Shown here piece by piece: positions 22,819-30,491 of a stretch of DNA of 64,000 nucleotides. Numbering within the stretch: the stretch's first letter is position 1; each line of letters starts with the position of its first letter. The notes under the pieces are model-generated. The model was given only the letters and a program-made list of their open reading frames with translations, did no database searches and was not told where the DNA came from. The stretch comes from a virus, in the IMG/VR virus record IMGVR_UViG_3300022932_000014, positions 79,128 through 143,127 of that record; one strand, given 5' to 3'. The translations under genes were made by a program, and so were the position numbers.

Positions 22819-23417
22819 GTTATATAAATTATGAAGTAATGACTTCAAAGCATTTATCTCTTTATGAACTAGGAGTATTACAGCTCATCAAGCAAAACAG
22901 AATAGAGGATTTAAGCACAGAAATTGAGTTTTCGGTAACCAACACTGAAATTATAAAGAAATGGTCTGAGGTTGGCTATATTGAAGTAATTAAAGGTAAA
23001 AAAGATCAATCATTATATCAAAAACTCCGTACAACAAAATTAGGTAATGATATTTTAGATGATGTTGGCACTCCTGAGGTAACAGAAGAACAATTAAGAA
23101 TGAGGGACTATTTAATAGAGATGTATCTAAATCATGAAGATACTGAGCGGGTAATAGGTAATAAAAAATCTATTGCGTCTTACATAAGTATATTGCAACA
23201 TCATCTTGGGATTAGTATTTATCAGTTTTTTTATCTTTGTGAATACTTTTTGGCGGAATACCCCTATACAAAAAAATTGGAGAACCTCTTTTGGGATAAG
23301 AACAAGCACAGGTATAAAGAATTCAAAAATAACATTCAAGATGCTACTATTTACCAATTTTATGAGCAACATCAAAAAGATATTGAAAATTATTGGAGAC
23401 AAAAAATTAAAACATAA
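22815..23417 (+). CDS. winged-helix protein next to the helicase, possible helicase loader, 200 aa
   Basis: The N-terminal ~90 residues (LSLYELGVLQLIKQNRIEDL; 'IIKKWSEVGYIEVIKGKKDQ') look like a winged helix. The C-terminal part is helical with 'YQFFYLCEYFLAEYPYTKKL'. It is immediately upstream of the DnaB-like helicase, the usual position of replication initiators or helicase loaders, which is the only basis for that suggestion. Confidence 0.6.
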   Translation: MSYINYEVMTSKHLSLYELGVLQLIKQNRIEDLSTEIEFSVTNTEIIKKWSEVGYIEVIKGKKDQSLYQKLRTTKLGNDILDDVGTPEVTEEQLRMRDYLIEMYLNHEDTERVIGNKKSIASYISILQHHLGISIYQFFYLCEYFLAEYPYTKKLENLFWDKNKHRYKEFKNNIQDATIYQFYEQHQKDIENYWRQKIKT

Positions 23418-23423
23418 TAATAA

Positions 23424-24533
23424 ATGATTAGATCCTCGAAAGAAACCACGAAAGAAACTTTTAAAAATATCAAAGATGGTCAATCGGGAGTTTATAAACC
23501 GTTAAAGACTAGATTCGCACATTTAAATGATATATGTCACGGAGGATTAACTAAGCAAAAAATTTACTCACTTGGCGCATTATCAAGCTTCGGTAAAAGC
23601 CATGTACTCAGACAAATAGAGGCCGACATATTTGATGAGAAACTAAATCCAGGAGCAAAAGAAACAGTTGTTTTATGTAAAGTGGATTGGGAGATGAATA
23701 AAGAGGAAATGGTTCTGGCCAGAGTTCATGAAAAAACTGGAAAACCATATGACTACTTAATGTTTGAGACTCCAGATGAAGAAACTAAAAAAGCTTTTAA
23801 TGAAGTTTATTTAGAATTAGAATCTGATCATATTTTTGAAACTTTTGACACTTATAAACCTGATAAATTTTATGAGGATGTTAGAGCTTTCACAGATCAA
23901 CATCAGGATAAAAAACAAATTGTTTTAACTATTGATAATATAAATTTAGTGGACACTGAGAATTCAGATGAATCTAAAGCAATTGCTCGGTTAATTACTC
24001 ACATTATTAAATTAAAAAGAGAGGTCAAAAACTTAACTGTACTGATCCTTTGTCAATTAAATCGCGATCTCAAGGAAAGGCTTTTAAATCCAAAAGAACA
24101 TTTTCCACGAACAACCGATTTCTATTATAGTTCTAAAATAGAGCACGCTTCAGATGTACAGATAGTTTTACACAATCCTTTCTTACTTGGTATAGATGAG
24201 TATGGAGCAGTTAATACAGAACGATACGCTTATTTAGATAAATATTTGGTTCCTAAAAATAAGTACTCCTGTTTTAAAACGCAGGGATTAGTATTCTTCC
24301 ATTATGTTAAAGTACGTCTTAAAAACGGATTGAAGGATTTTAGGGATTTATATATTGAAGAAGTGTATAAACCAGACGAAGCTAAAGATAACACACCGAA
24401 ACCAAGTTTTTCTACAACTACATTACCATCATTCAATACTGTTGATTTCACTGTAGAGAAGCCGTTACCTCAGATTTCACTTAATGATGCTTTTGGAGTT
24501 TCTAATAAAGATGATTCAAATTCTCCTTTTTAA
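23424..24533 (+). CDS. DnaB-like replicative helicase (RecA-fold), 369 aa
   Basis: 'YSLGALSSFGKSHVLRQIEA' is the DnaB-type Walker A (GAxxSxGKS) at about residues 47-58. 'KQIVLTIDNINLVDTENSDE' is Walker B. 'NLTVLILCQLNRDLKERLLN' is the H3-like motif ending in Q-L-N-R, and 'YSSKIEHASDVQIVLHNPFL' matches the C-terminal nucleotide-sensing segment of DnaB. No N-terminal primase-interaction domain is present. It unwinds DNA at the phage fork. Confidence 0.85.
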   Translation: MIRSSKETTKETFKNIKDGQSGVYKPLKTRFAHLNDICHGGLTKQKIYSLGALSSFGKSHVLRQIEADIFDEKLNPGAKETVVLCKVDWEMNKEEMVLARVHEKTGKPYDYLMFETPDEETKKAFNEVYLELESDHIFETFDTYKPDKFYEDVRAFTDQHQDKKQIVLTIDNINLVDTENSDESKAIARLITHIIKLKREVKNLTVLILCQLNRDLKERLLNPKEHFPRTTDFYYSSKIEHASDVQIVLHNPFLLGIDEYGAVNTERYAYLDKYLVPKNKYSCFKTQGLVFFHYVKVRLKNGLKDFRDLYIEEVYKPDEAKDNTPKPSFSTTTLPSFNTVDFTVEKPLPQISLNDAFGVSNKDDSNSPF

Positions 24534-24570
24534 ACTTTTTTCGCGCGAAAACAAACTAAAAAATAAAACT

Positions 24571-24801
24571 ATGAAAAAATTACTATTACTAATAACACTA
24601 CTTTCAGTACTATCTTGTAAAAAAGCAGTTACACTCGAAGAAAGTAAGATTGACATTCAAAAAGAAAAAGTAATCAGGATCAATGGCAGGGAATGGTATT
24701 TGACAACTGCCTCTGATGGACATGAGTATATTGATAATTCAGGTTATCATGATTATATGTGCATGCATTATGTAGACTGTAAAAAATGTGCTAAAAATTA
24801 A
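24571..24801 (+). CDS. small lipoprotein, 76 aa
   Basis: MKKLLLLITLLSVLSCKKAV is a lipoprotein signal with lipobox L-S-V-L-S-C. The mature part ends in a cysteine/histidine-rich tail (YMCMHYVDCKKCAKN). The start is the ATG at 24571; a longer open frame overlaps the helicase gene but lacks the signal. A GC-core motif (about 24538-24550) lies just upstream. Likely envelope-located; role unknown. Confidence 0.72.
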   Translation: MKKLLLLITLLSVLSCKKAVTLEESKIDIQKEKVIRINGREWYLTTASDGHEYIDNSGYHDYMCMHYVDCKKCAKN

Positions 24802-24826
24802 ATACAGACAATTAAAATAAAACATT

Positions 24827-25027
24827 ATGTACACACTAACAAACGAAGAACTAGAGCAGTTTCTAATAGAAACAGATTCCTTTTATGATTGCCCAGATGA
24901 AGATTCTAAACAAAGAATGAGGGATTCATATAGAAAGGTAGAAGCAGAAAGTAATCAGCAGATAGTTGAAGCTGGAGGTTTTACAAAATGGTATGAGAGT
25001 GGGAGAGGTAGATTATTAAGTATCTAA
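24827..25027 (+). CDS. unknown protein, 66 aa
   Basis: Acidic helical protein: 'LTNEELEQFLIETDSFYDCP', then 'MRDSYRKVEAESNQQIVEAG'. Not recognised. Confidence 0.66.
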   Translation: MYTLTNEELEQFLIETDSFYDCPDEDSKQRMRDSYRKVEAESNQQIVEAGGFTKWYESGRGRLLSI

Positions 25028-25037
25028 GATTAAAACT

Positions 25038-25190
25038 ATGAGTCCAGAAGATAAAAAAGCTATGTTAGCAAGAAAAACAACTTTCATTAAAAATATGCCT
25101 AGATATACTTCTTGTAAATCAGCATATAAGAAAGGGTTTCAAGATGCATTAGAATATTATAGTAACAAAGTAAATGATAATGTAAAATGA
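25038..25190 (+). CDS. unknown basic protein, 50 aa
   Basis: MSPEDKKAMLARKTTFIKNM followed by 'KSAYKKGFQDALEYYSNK', a G-F-x-x-A-L-E-Y helix common in small phage proteins. ATGA overlap with the next gene supports it. Confidence 0.6.
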   Translation: MSPEDKKAMLARKTTFIKNMPRYTSCKSAYKKGFQDALEYYSNKVNDNVK

Positions 25191-25357
25191 AATACATACA
25201 ACTAAAAACAAAAGAACAGTTTAAAGAAACAATGACTCAGTATAACAGTAAATGGAAGTTATATATGTGGGATTATTTTAAAGAGAATACATGTTATATT
25301 CCAGATGAAAATTGTTTTATAAGTTTAGATAAAGCTATTCCACTTTTCGGGAATTAA
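25187..25357 (+). CDS. unknown protein, 56 aa
   Basis: 'KEQFKETMTQYNSKWKLYMW' and 'TCYIPDENCFISLDKAIPLF'. Last gene before the long gene-free region. Not recognised. Confidence 0.6.
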   Translation: MKYIQLKTKEQFKETMTQYNSKWKLYMWDYFKENTCYIPDENCFISLDKAIPLFGN

Positions 25358-25438
25358 ATTGATTATTACATATTTTTAGTTTAACTGTGTTTTTATTTCT
25401 TTTCCGCCGAAATTAAGGCTTACTCTAAAATTAAGTTG

Positions 25439-25470
25439 TTTGGTGAATGGGTATTATTTTTGTATATTTA
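25439..25470 (+). promoter_or_regulatory. Bacteroidota-type promoter of the structured RNA
   Basis: TTTG at 25439-25442, 20-base gap, TATATTTA at 25463-25470, one base from consensus. It is about 30-60 bases before the first paired element of the RNA candidate and has no start codon of a real gene downstream for 770 bases. Confidence 0.6.
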
Positions 25471-25475
25471 CAGCT

Positions 25476-25945
25476 TTAAAATACGAAATACGCAGATTTT
25501 ATCCTTCACCTCTAAAATCGTCTAAAATAATAAGATAATCTCTTAGCAATAAAGACTAATAGAATGAGAAGTGTGAAGGCTCCTTATCTATTAGTCTTTT
25601 GCGTTAGGAGATTTTTGTATTTTTAAATAGGCGGTACAGAAGTGTATCACATCCTAGAGAGCGAAAGTTAGTATAGGATCAGAAGTCGGGTTGTAATTCT
25701 CAAATAGAGAATGAGTTGTCCCCGATAGCCGAAAAAATTGCTTATATATAAGTTAGTGGGTACATTTAGACAAGATACGATGAAATGGGTAAATCTTGCA
25801 GTACGTTAGGTGAACGAGGAAATAATACACCCTCAACGAACGGCACTTAGCTAAAGTTATAAGTTAAAATCGCCACTAAGTGATTGGATGGTCAAGGGAC
25901 GTAAAAGTTCTTAAAGGGGATTCTTATGCTCGAAAATTACTTTAT
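25476..25945 (+). ncRNA. large structured noncoding RNA candidate, family unknown
   Basis: No credible reading frame exists between 25358 and 26241. The region is richer in G and C than its surroundings and full of pairings. ATCTCTTAGC (25538-25547)/GTTAGGAGAT (25603-25612) plus AAAGACTAATAGA (25551-25563)/TCTATTAGTCTTT (25587-25599) build a ~23-bp arm. CCTTCAC (25503-25509) pairs with GTGAAGG (25573-25579) in that arm's loop, a pseudoknot. Then come GGTACA-GAAG-TGTATC (25633-25648), ATCCTA/TAGGAT (25651/25674), TCGGG/CCCGA (25686/25721) enclosing ATTCTC/GAGAAT (25696/25707), CAAGAT/ATCTTG (25771/25793), GAGG/CCTC (25816/25831), and CACTTAG/CTAAGTG (25844/25876). Size and context recall ornate phage RNAs such as GOLLD or ROOL, but I see no sequence match. 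I found no RNase P, tmRNA or group I/II intron signature. Confidence 0.7.
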
Positions 25946-26190
25946 TAATTGTATTATTATTTACTTCTTGTGCTTTACTTTTTTGGCGGAATAATTAAAA
26001 TAACTGTTTTTGACATTCTTTACCTACAGAGTTTCCGCCGCTATAATTAATAGCACATATTTATTTAACAGTTTTGCCAATCTTCGCGCGTAAAAGAGTA
26101 AAGAACAGTTGAAAAAAGAAACGGAAGTTAATATAAAGTCACTGTTAGAAGCCCTAATTATACCCAATTTAAAAATAATTTCAAATTTAA
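25946..26190 (+). other. gene-free AT-rich segment with copies of the dispersed GC-core motif
   Basis: No reading frame or clear terminator. GGCGGAA (25985) and TTCCGCC (26033) could pair as a 7-bp stem. AACTGTTTTTGACATTCTTT (from 26002) and CGCGCGTAAAAGAGTAAAGAACAGTT (26085-26110) are opposite-strand versions of the dispersed motif. It may hold the 3' end of the structured RNA or a regulatory or replication site. Confidence 0.4.
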
Positions 26191-26221
26191 TTAGGATATA
26201 TAAAAATAATGATTACATTTG
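26191..26221 (+). promoter_or_regulatory. Bacteroidota-type promoter, near consensus
   Basis: TTAG at 26191-26194, 19-base gap, TACATTTG at 26214-26221, 21 bases before the ATG of the next gene. The -7 box is exact; the -33 box is one base off, as at 4688. Confidence 0.6.
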
Positions 26222-26241
26222 TAAAATAAAATAATAAAAAT

Positions 26242-26616
26242 ATGAAAGAAAGATTAATAAATTTTAAAACAGCAAAATTAGCTGATAAGAAAGGTTCTGG
26301 TAAAATTCACTTTATATCTCACGATAATTTTTCGTTTATTAGAGGTGAAAAAGAATATAAAAGGCCATCTCAATCCTTGCTTCAAAAATGGCTCAGAGAT
26401 GAATTTAATATTATAGTTGAGGCTATCTCTCATTACGACTCCACACAATTACCCCTTTCAAAAACAAATATAGTAAAACCTATTGGATGGTTTGCTTGGA
26501 ATTATTATGATAATAATTTTTCACCAGAACAAGCACCTAAGTTCAGTACTTATGAAAAAGCACTGGAGTTCGGATTACAAGAAGGATTGAAATTAATTCA
26601 GACAAAAGAAAATTAA
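26242..26616 (+). CDS. SLLxKWLR-family small protein A, 124 aa
   Basis: Shares with the products at 27103 and 29710 the layout: 'FKTAKLADKKG' opening, 'SQSLLQKWLRDEFNIIVEAI' helix, a central aromatic strand (GWFAWNYYDNNF), and 'YEKALEFGLQEGLKLI' ending. I recognise this as a recurring small-protein family of Bacteroidota phages and plasmids, with no function known to me. Three copies within 4 kb indicate duplication. Confidence 0.72.
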   Translation: MKERLINFKTAKLADKKGSGKIHFISHDNFSFIRGEKEYKRPSQSLLQKWLRDEFNIIVEAISHYDSTQLPLSKTNIVKPIGWFAWNYYDNNFSPEQAPKFSTYEKALEFGLQEGLKLIQTKEN

Positions 26617-26626
26617 AACATCGATT

Positions 26627-26797
26627 ATGAAAAATAAAATAATAACATATAAACAAAAAGGGAAAACAATCTGTGGTCAATATTTAGCTCAAATTGATAT
26701 TGGCGAAGACTCTCAAATTATTATTGTATCCAATAAATTAAAGGACAGAAACATTCTTTTCACTGAGATTAAAAATACTGTTAAGAAACTAATCTAA
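26627..26797 (+). CDS. unknown protein, 56 aa
   Basis: MKNKIITYKQKGKTICGQYL followed by 'SQIIIVSNKLKDRNILFTEI', a small beta-rich domain. Ends just before a promoter and a good copy of the GC-core motif (26801-26823). Confidence 0.6.
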   Translation: MKNKIITYKQKGKTICGQYLAQIDIGEDSQIIIVSNKLKDRNILFTEIKNTVKKLI

Positions 26798-26844
26798 TTT
26801 GCCGCAAAAAAGATTAAAACAGTAGAAAATAATCAACAAAAAGC

Positions 26845-26875
26845 TTGTAGGAATCAAAAGTAATACTTAGATTTG
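26845..26875 (+). promoter_or_regulatory. Bacteroidota-type promoter
   Basis: TTG at 26845-26847, 20-base gap, TAGATTTG at 26868-26875: exact consensus, 18 bases before the next ATG. Confidence 0.75.
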
Positions 26876-26893
26876 CTGAAATAAAACTAATAA

Positions 26894-27106
26894 ATGGAAA
26901 CAATAGAAGAAAAACTCAGAATCTATTGGGAGCGCCGAAAAAACTGTGAAAAAGGAAAACATAAATTAAAAGACAACAGTTTCGGTATTACTTGGTGTGT
27001 GACTTGCGGATATTTATCTAATAAACCTGCTCCCATAACAGCATTTAAAAACAGTAATCTATTACAACCTGAGGATCAATTAATTTGGCCAAATAAAATA
27101 ATATGA
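26894..27106 (+). CDS. unknown protein with possible zinc knuckle, 70 aa
   Basis: 'NCEKGKHKLKDNSFGITWCV', then 'TCGYLSNKP', gives a C-x4-H...C-x2-C arrangement that could bind zinc. The rest is basic. ATGA overlap with the next gene. Confidence 0.66.
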   Translation: METIEEKLRIYWERRKNCEKGKHKLKDNSFGITWCVTCGYLSNKPAPITAFKNSNLLQPEDQLIWPNKII

Positions 27107-27438
27107 AAGAAATTTGTAAACTAGCGCACGAAAAAGGATTTAAAGCAAAAGCATTAAGTACTGATTGGACTCTTAAAGATTATAATGGTAAAAACTCTGG
27201 TTTTAAGATAAGTGACACATGTGATTATCTATTACTTTGTGAGATTCAGAAGTGGATAGCAGATGAGTTTGAAATTTATATTCAAGTTTTCTATCATAAA
27301 AGTAGTAAATTCGAAGTAATGGTAGTTAATTCTTCTGATAATGTGATAAGTACAGAGTTATTTGGAGAAATGTTTATCAGTTATGAAGAAGCTTTAATGG
27401 CGGGGATAAAACAAACATTAGAAAATGACACAAAATAA
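27103..27438 (+). CDS. SLLxKWLR-family small protein B, 111 aa
   Basis: Begins MKEICKLAHEKGFKAKALST and has 'LLLCEIQKWIADEFEIYIQV' and 'ISYEEALMAGIKQTLEND', matching the order of segments in the proteins at 26242 and 29710 with lower identity. Function unknown. Confidence 0.7.
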   Translation: MKEICKLAHEKGFKAKALSTDWTLKDYNGKNSGFKISDTCDYLLLCEIQKWIADEFEIYIQVFYHKSSKFEVMVVNSSDNVISTELFGEMFISYEEALMAGIKQTLENDTK

Positions 27439-27526
27439 CACTTTCTTACAAGACTCCAAAGAACACGAAGCAAACTTCAATATAAACAAAAATATTTATT
27501 GCAATGAAATACGAACTACAAGATAG
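27425..27526 (+). CDS. possible 33-aa peptide
   Basis: Short frame overlapping both neighbours (MTQNNTFLQDSKEHEANFNI). Support is only that it bridges the gap; it may not be translated. Confidence 0.3.
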   Translation: MTQNNTFLQDSKEHEANFNINKNIYCNEIRTTR

Positions 27527-27683
27527 ATATCCAGGATGTCCAGATTATTTCAAAAAAGGAACAGTTTTAATTAGGTACTCACCTATTTTTGGATTTAGTT
27601 ATTATTCCGATATTTATGATAATTTTAGAATCGCCTCGAAAATAGTAGAAAACGAGCCACTTTGGTTTAAAAATTTAGAATAA
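27504..27683 (+). CDS. unknown protein, 59 aa
   Basis: MKYELQDRYPGCPDYFKKGT then 'FSYYSDIYDNFRIASKIVEN'. This resembles the small-barrel openings (YPGCP...KGT) common to unknown Bacteroidota phage proteins. Clear ATG and adjacency support it. Confidence 0.62.
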   Translation: MKYELQDRYPGCPDYFKKGTVLIRYSPIFGFSYYSDIYDNFRIASKIVENEPLWFKNLE

Positions 27684-27684
27684 T

Positions 27685-27930
27685 ATGGATACAGGAGCAT
27701 ATATGCAAAACCAAATGGATAATCAAATCGAGGCAGGAATAAGAATGAAAGATGCTTTTGATGAGTGGATTTTTGAAGCTTGTAATTATAAAGCGATCAA
27801 CAGTAGAAAAGATGTACACGACTTATTTCCAATAGTAGATTTAACAGATGCTAAACTATCATTTTTAGATGGTATGTCGGCGGAAGAATATTCAAAAACA
27901 AATTTAAAATTATGCCAAGAACAGACATAG
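27685..27930 (+). CDS. unknown protein, 81 aa
   Basis: Helical, with 'FDEWIFEACNYKAINSRKDV' and 'KLSFLDGMSAEEYSKTNLKL'. It overlaps the next gene by 19 bases. Not recognised. Confidence 0.66.
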   Translation: MDTGAYMQNQMDNQIEAGIRMKDAFDEWIFEACNYKAINSRKDVHDLFPIVDLTDAKLSFLDGMSAEEYSKTNLKLCQEQT

Positions 27931-28367
27931 ATTTCAGCAAACATATTTTATATGAAACACACTACACTAATCCTATCACAGGACATAATCTAGATGTGTG
28001 GGAATTAAAAGTACCAAATACAATGTGGTATAGAGTTATTTTCATTAATTCTTGCGGTGTTTTAACAATTGATGGCGATTATGGCCGTTTTAGTTTTTCT
28101 AGAGAATTTCATCCATCGAAGGAAGGTCGGGTAAGTGATGGGTATTGGCTAGAAAAGATGAGAAGAGATAATTCTTTAACTTATGATGAATATGATTCAG
28201 AGGCCACGGAAAAAGAAATACAAGAATTAATTGATACAGGACTCCAAGAATATGGTTATGAAGGAGAGGATTTAAAAAAGTTAAAAAGGCAGTTAACCGA
28301 TTTATTAGATTATGTTGACGATAAAATAGCATATCAGTATCATGCTTTTAGAGGAGACATAGATTGA
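27912..28367 (+). CDS. unknown protein, 151 aa
   Basis: N-terminal half beta-rich (THYTNPITGHNLDVWELKVP; 'MWYRVIFINSCGVLTIDGDY'), C-terminal half helical (ATEKEIQELIDTGLQEYGYE). The first half looks like a compact ligand or partner-binding domain. No family recognised. Confidence 0.72.
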   Translation: MPRTDIDFSKHILYETHYTNPITGHNLDVWELKVPNTMWYRVIFINSCGVLTIDGDYGRFSFSREFHPSKEGRVSDGYWLEKMRRDNSLTYDEYDSEATEKEIQELIDTGLQEYGYEGEDLKKLKRQLTDLLDYVDDKIAYQYHAFRGDID

Positions 28368-28376
28368 GAATATGAA

Positions 28377-28481
28377 ATGATTCCTTATTGTAAACAACAA
28401 AATATTCAATTAGACATTTGTTTTGATGCATTTGATTGGATTTGCCAAAAAATGAAAGAAGATGAAAACAAAACTGCTTAG
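28377..28481 (+). CDS. unknown 34-aa peptide
   Basis: MIPYCKQQNIQLDICFDAFD then 'WICQKMKEDENKTA'. It overlaps the next gene by 20 bases. Three cysteines. Low support beyond gene packing. Confidence 0.42.
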   Translation: MIPYCKQQNIQLDICFDAFDWICQKMKEDENKTA

Positions 28482-28776
28482 AAAAATACGTAAAAGATAC
28501 GAGATAAATTACTATCCTAATGGTTATGATTTTGGAAGTGGGTATGATACTAATACAGAATGTGTAGCATTAATAGATACAGGATTTTGGACTTTTAAAG
28601 CGAGTCCTATTATACACAGAGTATTTCTTGTTGGAGGAACCAGTAAAGAATATGGTTTTAAAGAATGTTTAAACCAATTAAATAATATCATAATAAATAA
28701 ATATGACTACTATGGAACTCGCCGCAATAAAAAACTAGAAAAGAAAGAGGAAAAGCTATGGCACGTTATAAAGTAA
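28462..28776 (+). CDS. unknown protein, 104 aa
   Basis: 'KIRKRYEINYYPNGYDFGSG' and 'CVALIDTGFWTFKASPIIHR' look beta-rich; the C-terminus is a basic helix (NKKLEKKEEKLWHVIK). Overlaps the next gene by 19 bases. Not recognised. Confidence 0.7.
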   Translation: MKTKLLRKIRKRYEINYYPNGYDFGSGYDTNTECVALIDTGFWTFKASPIIHRVFLVGGTSKEYGFKECLNQLNNIIINKYDYYGTRRNKKLEKKEEKLWHVIK

Positions 28777-28946
28777 CAACAGAACTAAAAACACCTCTCT
28801 GGAAGAAACTGCTTAGATGGATGAGGATGTATCCTAAAATGGAAACTTTTGAACTTATATTTCATGATGCTTGGGTAGATTCATTTACTAAAAATCATAT
28901 ATTAGTGTCAAATGGCGCGGAAATAAAAATAATAAAGAAATTATAA
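28758..28946 (+). CDS. unknown protein, 62 aa
   Basis: 'TPLWKKLLRWMRMYPKMETF' contains an amphipathic basic/aromatic helix that could touch membrane or RNA. Its TAA shares a base with the next ATG. Not recognised. Confidence 0.65.
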   Translation: MARYKVTTELKTPLWKKLLRWMRMYPKMETFELIFHDAWVDSFTKNHILVSNGAEIKIIKKL

Positions 28947-29395
28947 TGGAAAACAAAATACTAGAATTCGTAAGAGAGTTTAACGCAGGATTAGAAAACA
29001 GTAATGAGTATAACAGCCTCCAATATCAAAATGATGGATATCAAGAAGGAATTCTGTTACCACACATTTATGCTTGGAATGATGACGAGGGAGAAGAGCA
29101 TTTTAGACAAAAAGCTTTGAGTAGTTTAGTTCGTCAGTTAGATTTGTTACAAAGTGTTGCAAAAGAACTGTTAGAAGTTGAGATTACTGAGTTTTTCGCG
29201 GAAAAGAAAAAACTAATGAAAGAGAAATTTCCACAAGCAAATCTAAAATATTTTAAAGAAGCTACATTAGAATACAGTATATTAATATCTGGACTATACA
29301 ATGTAGAATTAATAGAACAATTCGGTGAAACTGTAGAAGAAGATTTTCAATACCTTTTTGAAGGTTTAAAAATTTCAGACATATCTTATATTTAG
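28946..29395 (+). CDS. unknown protein, 149 aa
   Basis: Acidic helical protein, with 'EEHFRQKALSSLVRQLDLLQ' and 'VEITEFFAEKKKLMKEKFPQ'. A GC-core motif copy at about 29192-29206 encodes F-A-E-K-K. It ends in TAG with the frame open into the next gene. Confidence 0.7.
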   Translation: MENKILEFVREFNAGLENSNEYNSLQYQNDGYQEGILLPHIYAWNDDEGEEHFRQKALSSLVRQLDLLQSVAKELLEVEITEFFAEKKKLMKEKFPQANLKYFKEATLEYSILISGLYNVELIEQFGETVEEDFQYLFEGLKISDISYI

Positions 29396-29398
29396 TTT

Positions 29399-29536
29399 AT
29401 GAAAGAATGGTGGCAAACAGTAAATAAAGAAGATCCATATTTATGCAAACTTTACAGTAATATGTTTGGTACAGCAGAACAAAGAATCGCACAATTGTAT
29501 ATAATTAGGAAAGGATTTAATTTTGAAAAGAAATAA
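29399..29536 (+). CDS. unknown 45-aa protein
   Basis: MKEWWQTVNKEDPYLCKLYS and a basic helical tail. The ATG is one codon after the upstream TAG, in the same frame. Not recognised. Confidence 0.55.
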   Translation: MKEWWQTVNKEDPYLCKLYSNMFGTAEQRIAQLYIIRKGFNFEKK

Positions 29537-29537
29537 T

Positions 29538-29681
29538 ATGAAAGACTCACAAATACAATTACTTATATTAGCAATAATAGGAATATCTTTTCTAATATTT
29601 GGTATCGACGCTATAATAGTCTCAGGTATTATATTAATTGTAATTCAAGTATTAGCTTGGCTTGTAGATGCTTTTATGTAA
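29538..29681 (+). CDS. small two-span membrane protein, 47 aa
   Basis: Nearly all hydrophobic: 'IQLLILAIIGISFLIFGI' and 'ILIVIQVLAWLVDAFM' with a short D-A turn. Holin-like in size, but no lysis gene is near, so function is open. Confidence 0.58.
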   Translation: MKDSQIQLLILAIIGISFLIFGIDAIIVSGIILIVIQVLAWLVDAFM

Positions 29682-29709
29682 TTCGGCGAAATAAAAACTA
29701 AAAACAGAG

Positions 29710-30168
29710 ATGAAAGAACAACACATATCCTACGAAACAGCAAAACTATGTAAAGAATTAGGTATAGACTTACCTCACACTCATTACTATATTTATCCAT
29801 TTAGACCAGCATTCAAAGCTGATGGAGAATTAAAGAAAAATGCAGTTCCTGACGATTACCATGACACAATGCTTCAGGTAGTAAGGACAAGGAAAAATCA
29901 ACCTCAAATTGCTCCTGCTTATACTCAAAGTTTATTGAAAAAATGGCTGAGAGAAACACATAATATTGGAGTTGAATCATATCACGATTATGATCCTAAA
30001 GATAAAGGATCTCAATTTTATACAAGTTGGGGATATTACAATGAAAAGACAATCAATGGAACTAGAAATGTAAATGGTTGGTATGATGAGTATAATAACT
30101 GGAAGAAATATGAAGATGCTTTGGAGTTCGGTTTGATTGAAGCTTTGAAAATGGTAAAAATTAAATAA
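29710..30168 (+). CDS. SLLxKWLR-family small protein C, 152 aa
   Basis: Longest member of the local family. 'YETAKLCKELGIDLPHTHYY' opening, 'QSLLKKWLRETHNIGVESYH' helix, 'GSQFYTSWGYYNEKTINGT' centre, 'KYEDALEFGLIEALKMV' ending. The A and C copies align well over the KWLR and ALEFGL segments. Function unknown. Confidence 0.75.
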   Translation: MKEQHISYETAKLCKELGIDLPHTHYYIYPFRPAFKADGELKKNAVPDDYHDTMLQVVRTRKNQPQIAPAYTQSLLKKWLRETHNIGVESYHDYDPKDKGSQFYTSWGYYNEKTINGTRNVNGWYDEYNNWKKYEDALEFGLIEALKMVKIK

Positions 30169-30173
30169 AAAAT

Positions 30174-30491
30174 ATGTATTCTAGAATTTATGATAAAGAA
30201 ACAGGGTATCAAGTAAGATTTTATAACAAACATACAAAAGAAAACATTTGGAAATTTTGCAAAGATAAAAAAGAAGCTCTTAAAAAAGCAAATGAAATAG
30301 ATATTGAGTATCATAAGACTTATAAGAATGAGTTACCAAAAGGTATAACTATGGATATTTCAAATAATAGGTTTAGATTTCATATATGGAATAGTCCAGA
30401 CCAGCAAAATCATATAATATCTAGCAAATCATTATCTAAAGTAATTGATTCAAGAAATTACATACTTATTAACACTTATGGAACTATTTAG
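30174..30491 (+). CDS. AP2-like DNA-binding protein without nuclease, 105 aa
   Basis: 'GYQVRFYNKHTKENIWKFCK' plus 'KKEALKKANEIDIEYHKTYK' has the three-strand-plus-helix outline of AP2/homing-endonuclease DNA-binding domains. 'GITMDISNNRFRFHIWN' starts a second, degenerate copy. No HNH or GIY motif is visible, so it may be an orphan DNA-binding remnant of a homing endonuclease or a regulator. Ends in TAG followed directly by the next ATG in frame. Confidence 0.55.
   Translation: MYSRIYDKETGYQVRFYNKHTKENIWKFCKDKKEALKKANEIDIEYHKTYKNELPKGITMDISNNRFRFHIWNSPDQQNHIISSKSLSKVIDSRNYILINTYGTI

Noticed and set aside
25439-25945. Group I or group II intron, RNase P RNA or tmRNA
   Set aside because: I looked for the intron core and domain V-like motifs, for GAGGAAAGTCC of RNase P and for a tmRNA acceptor/tag arrangement, and found none; there is also no split gene on either side.
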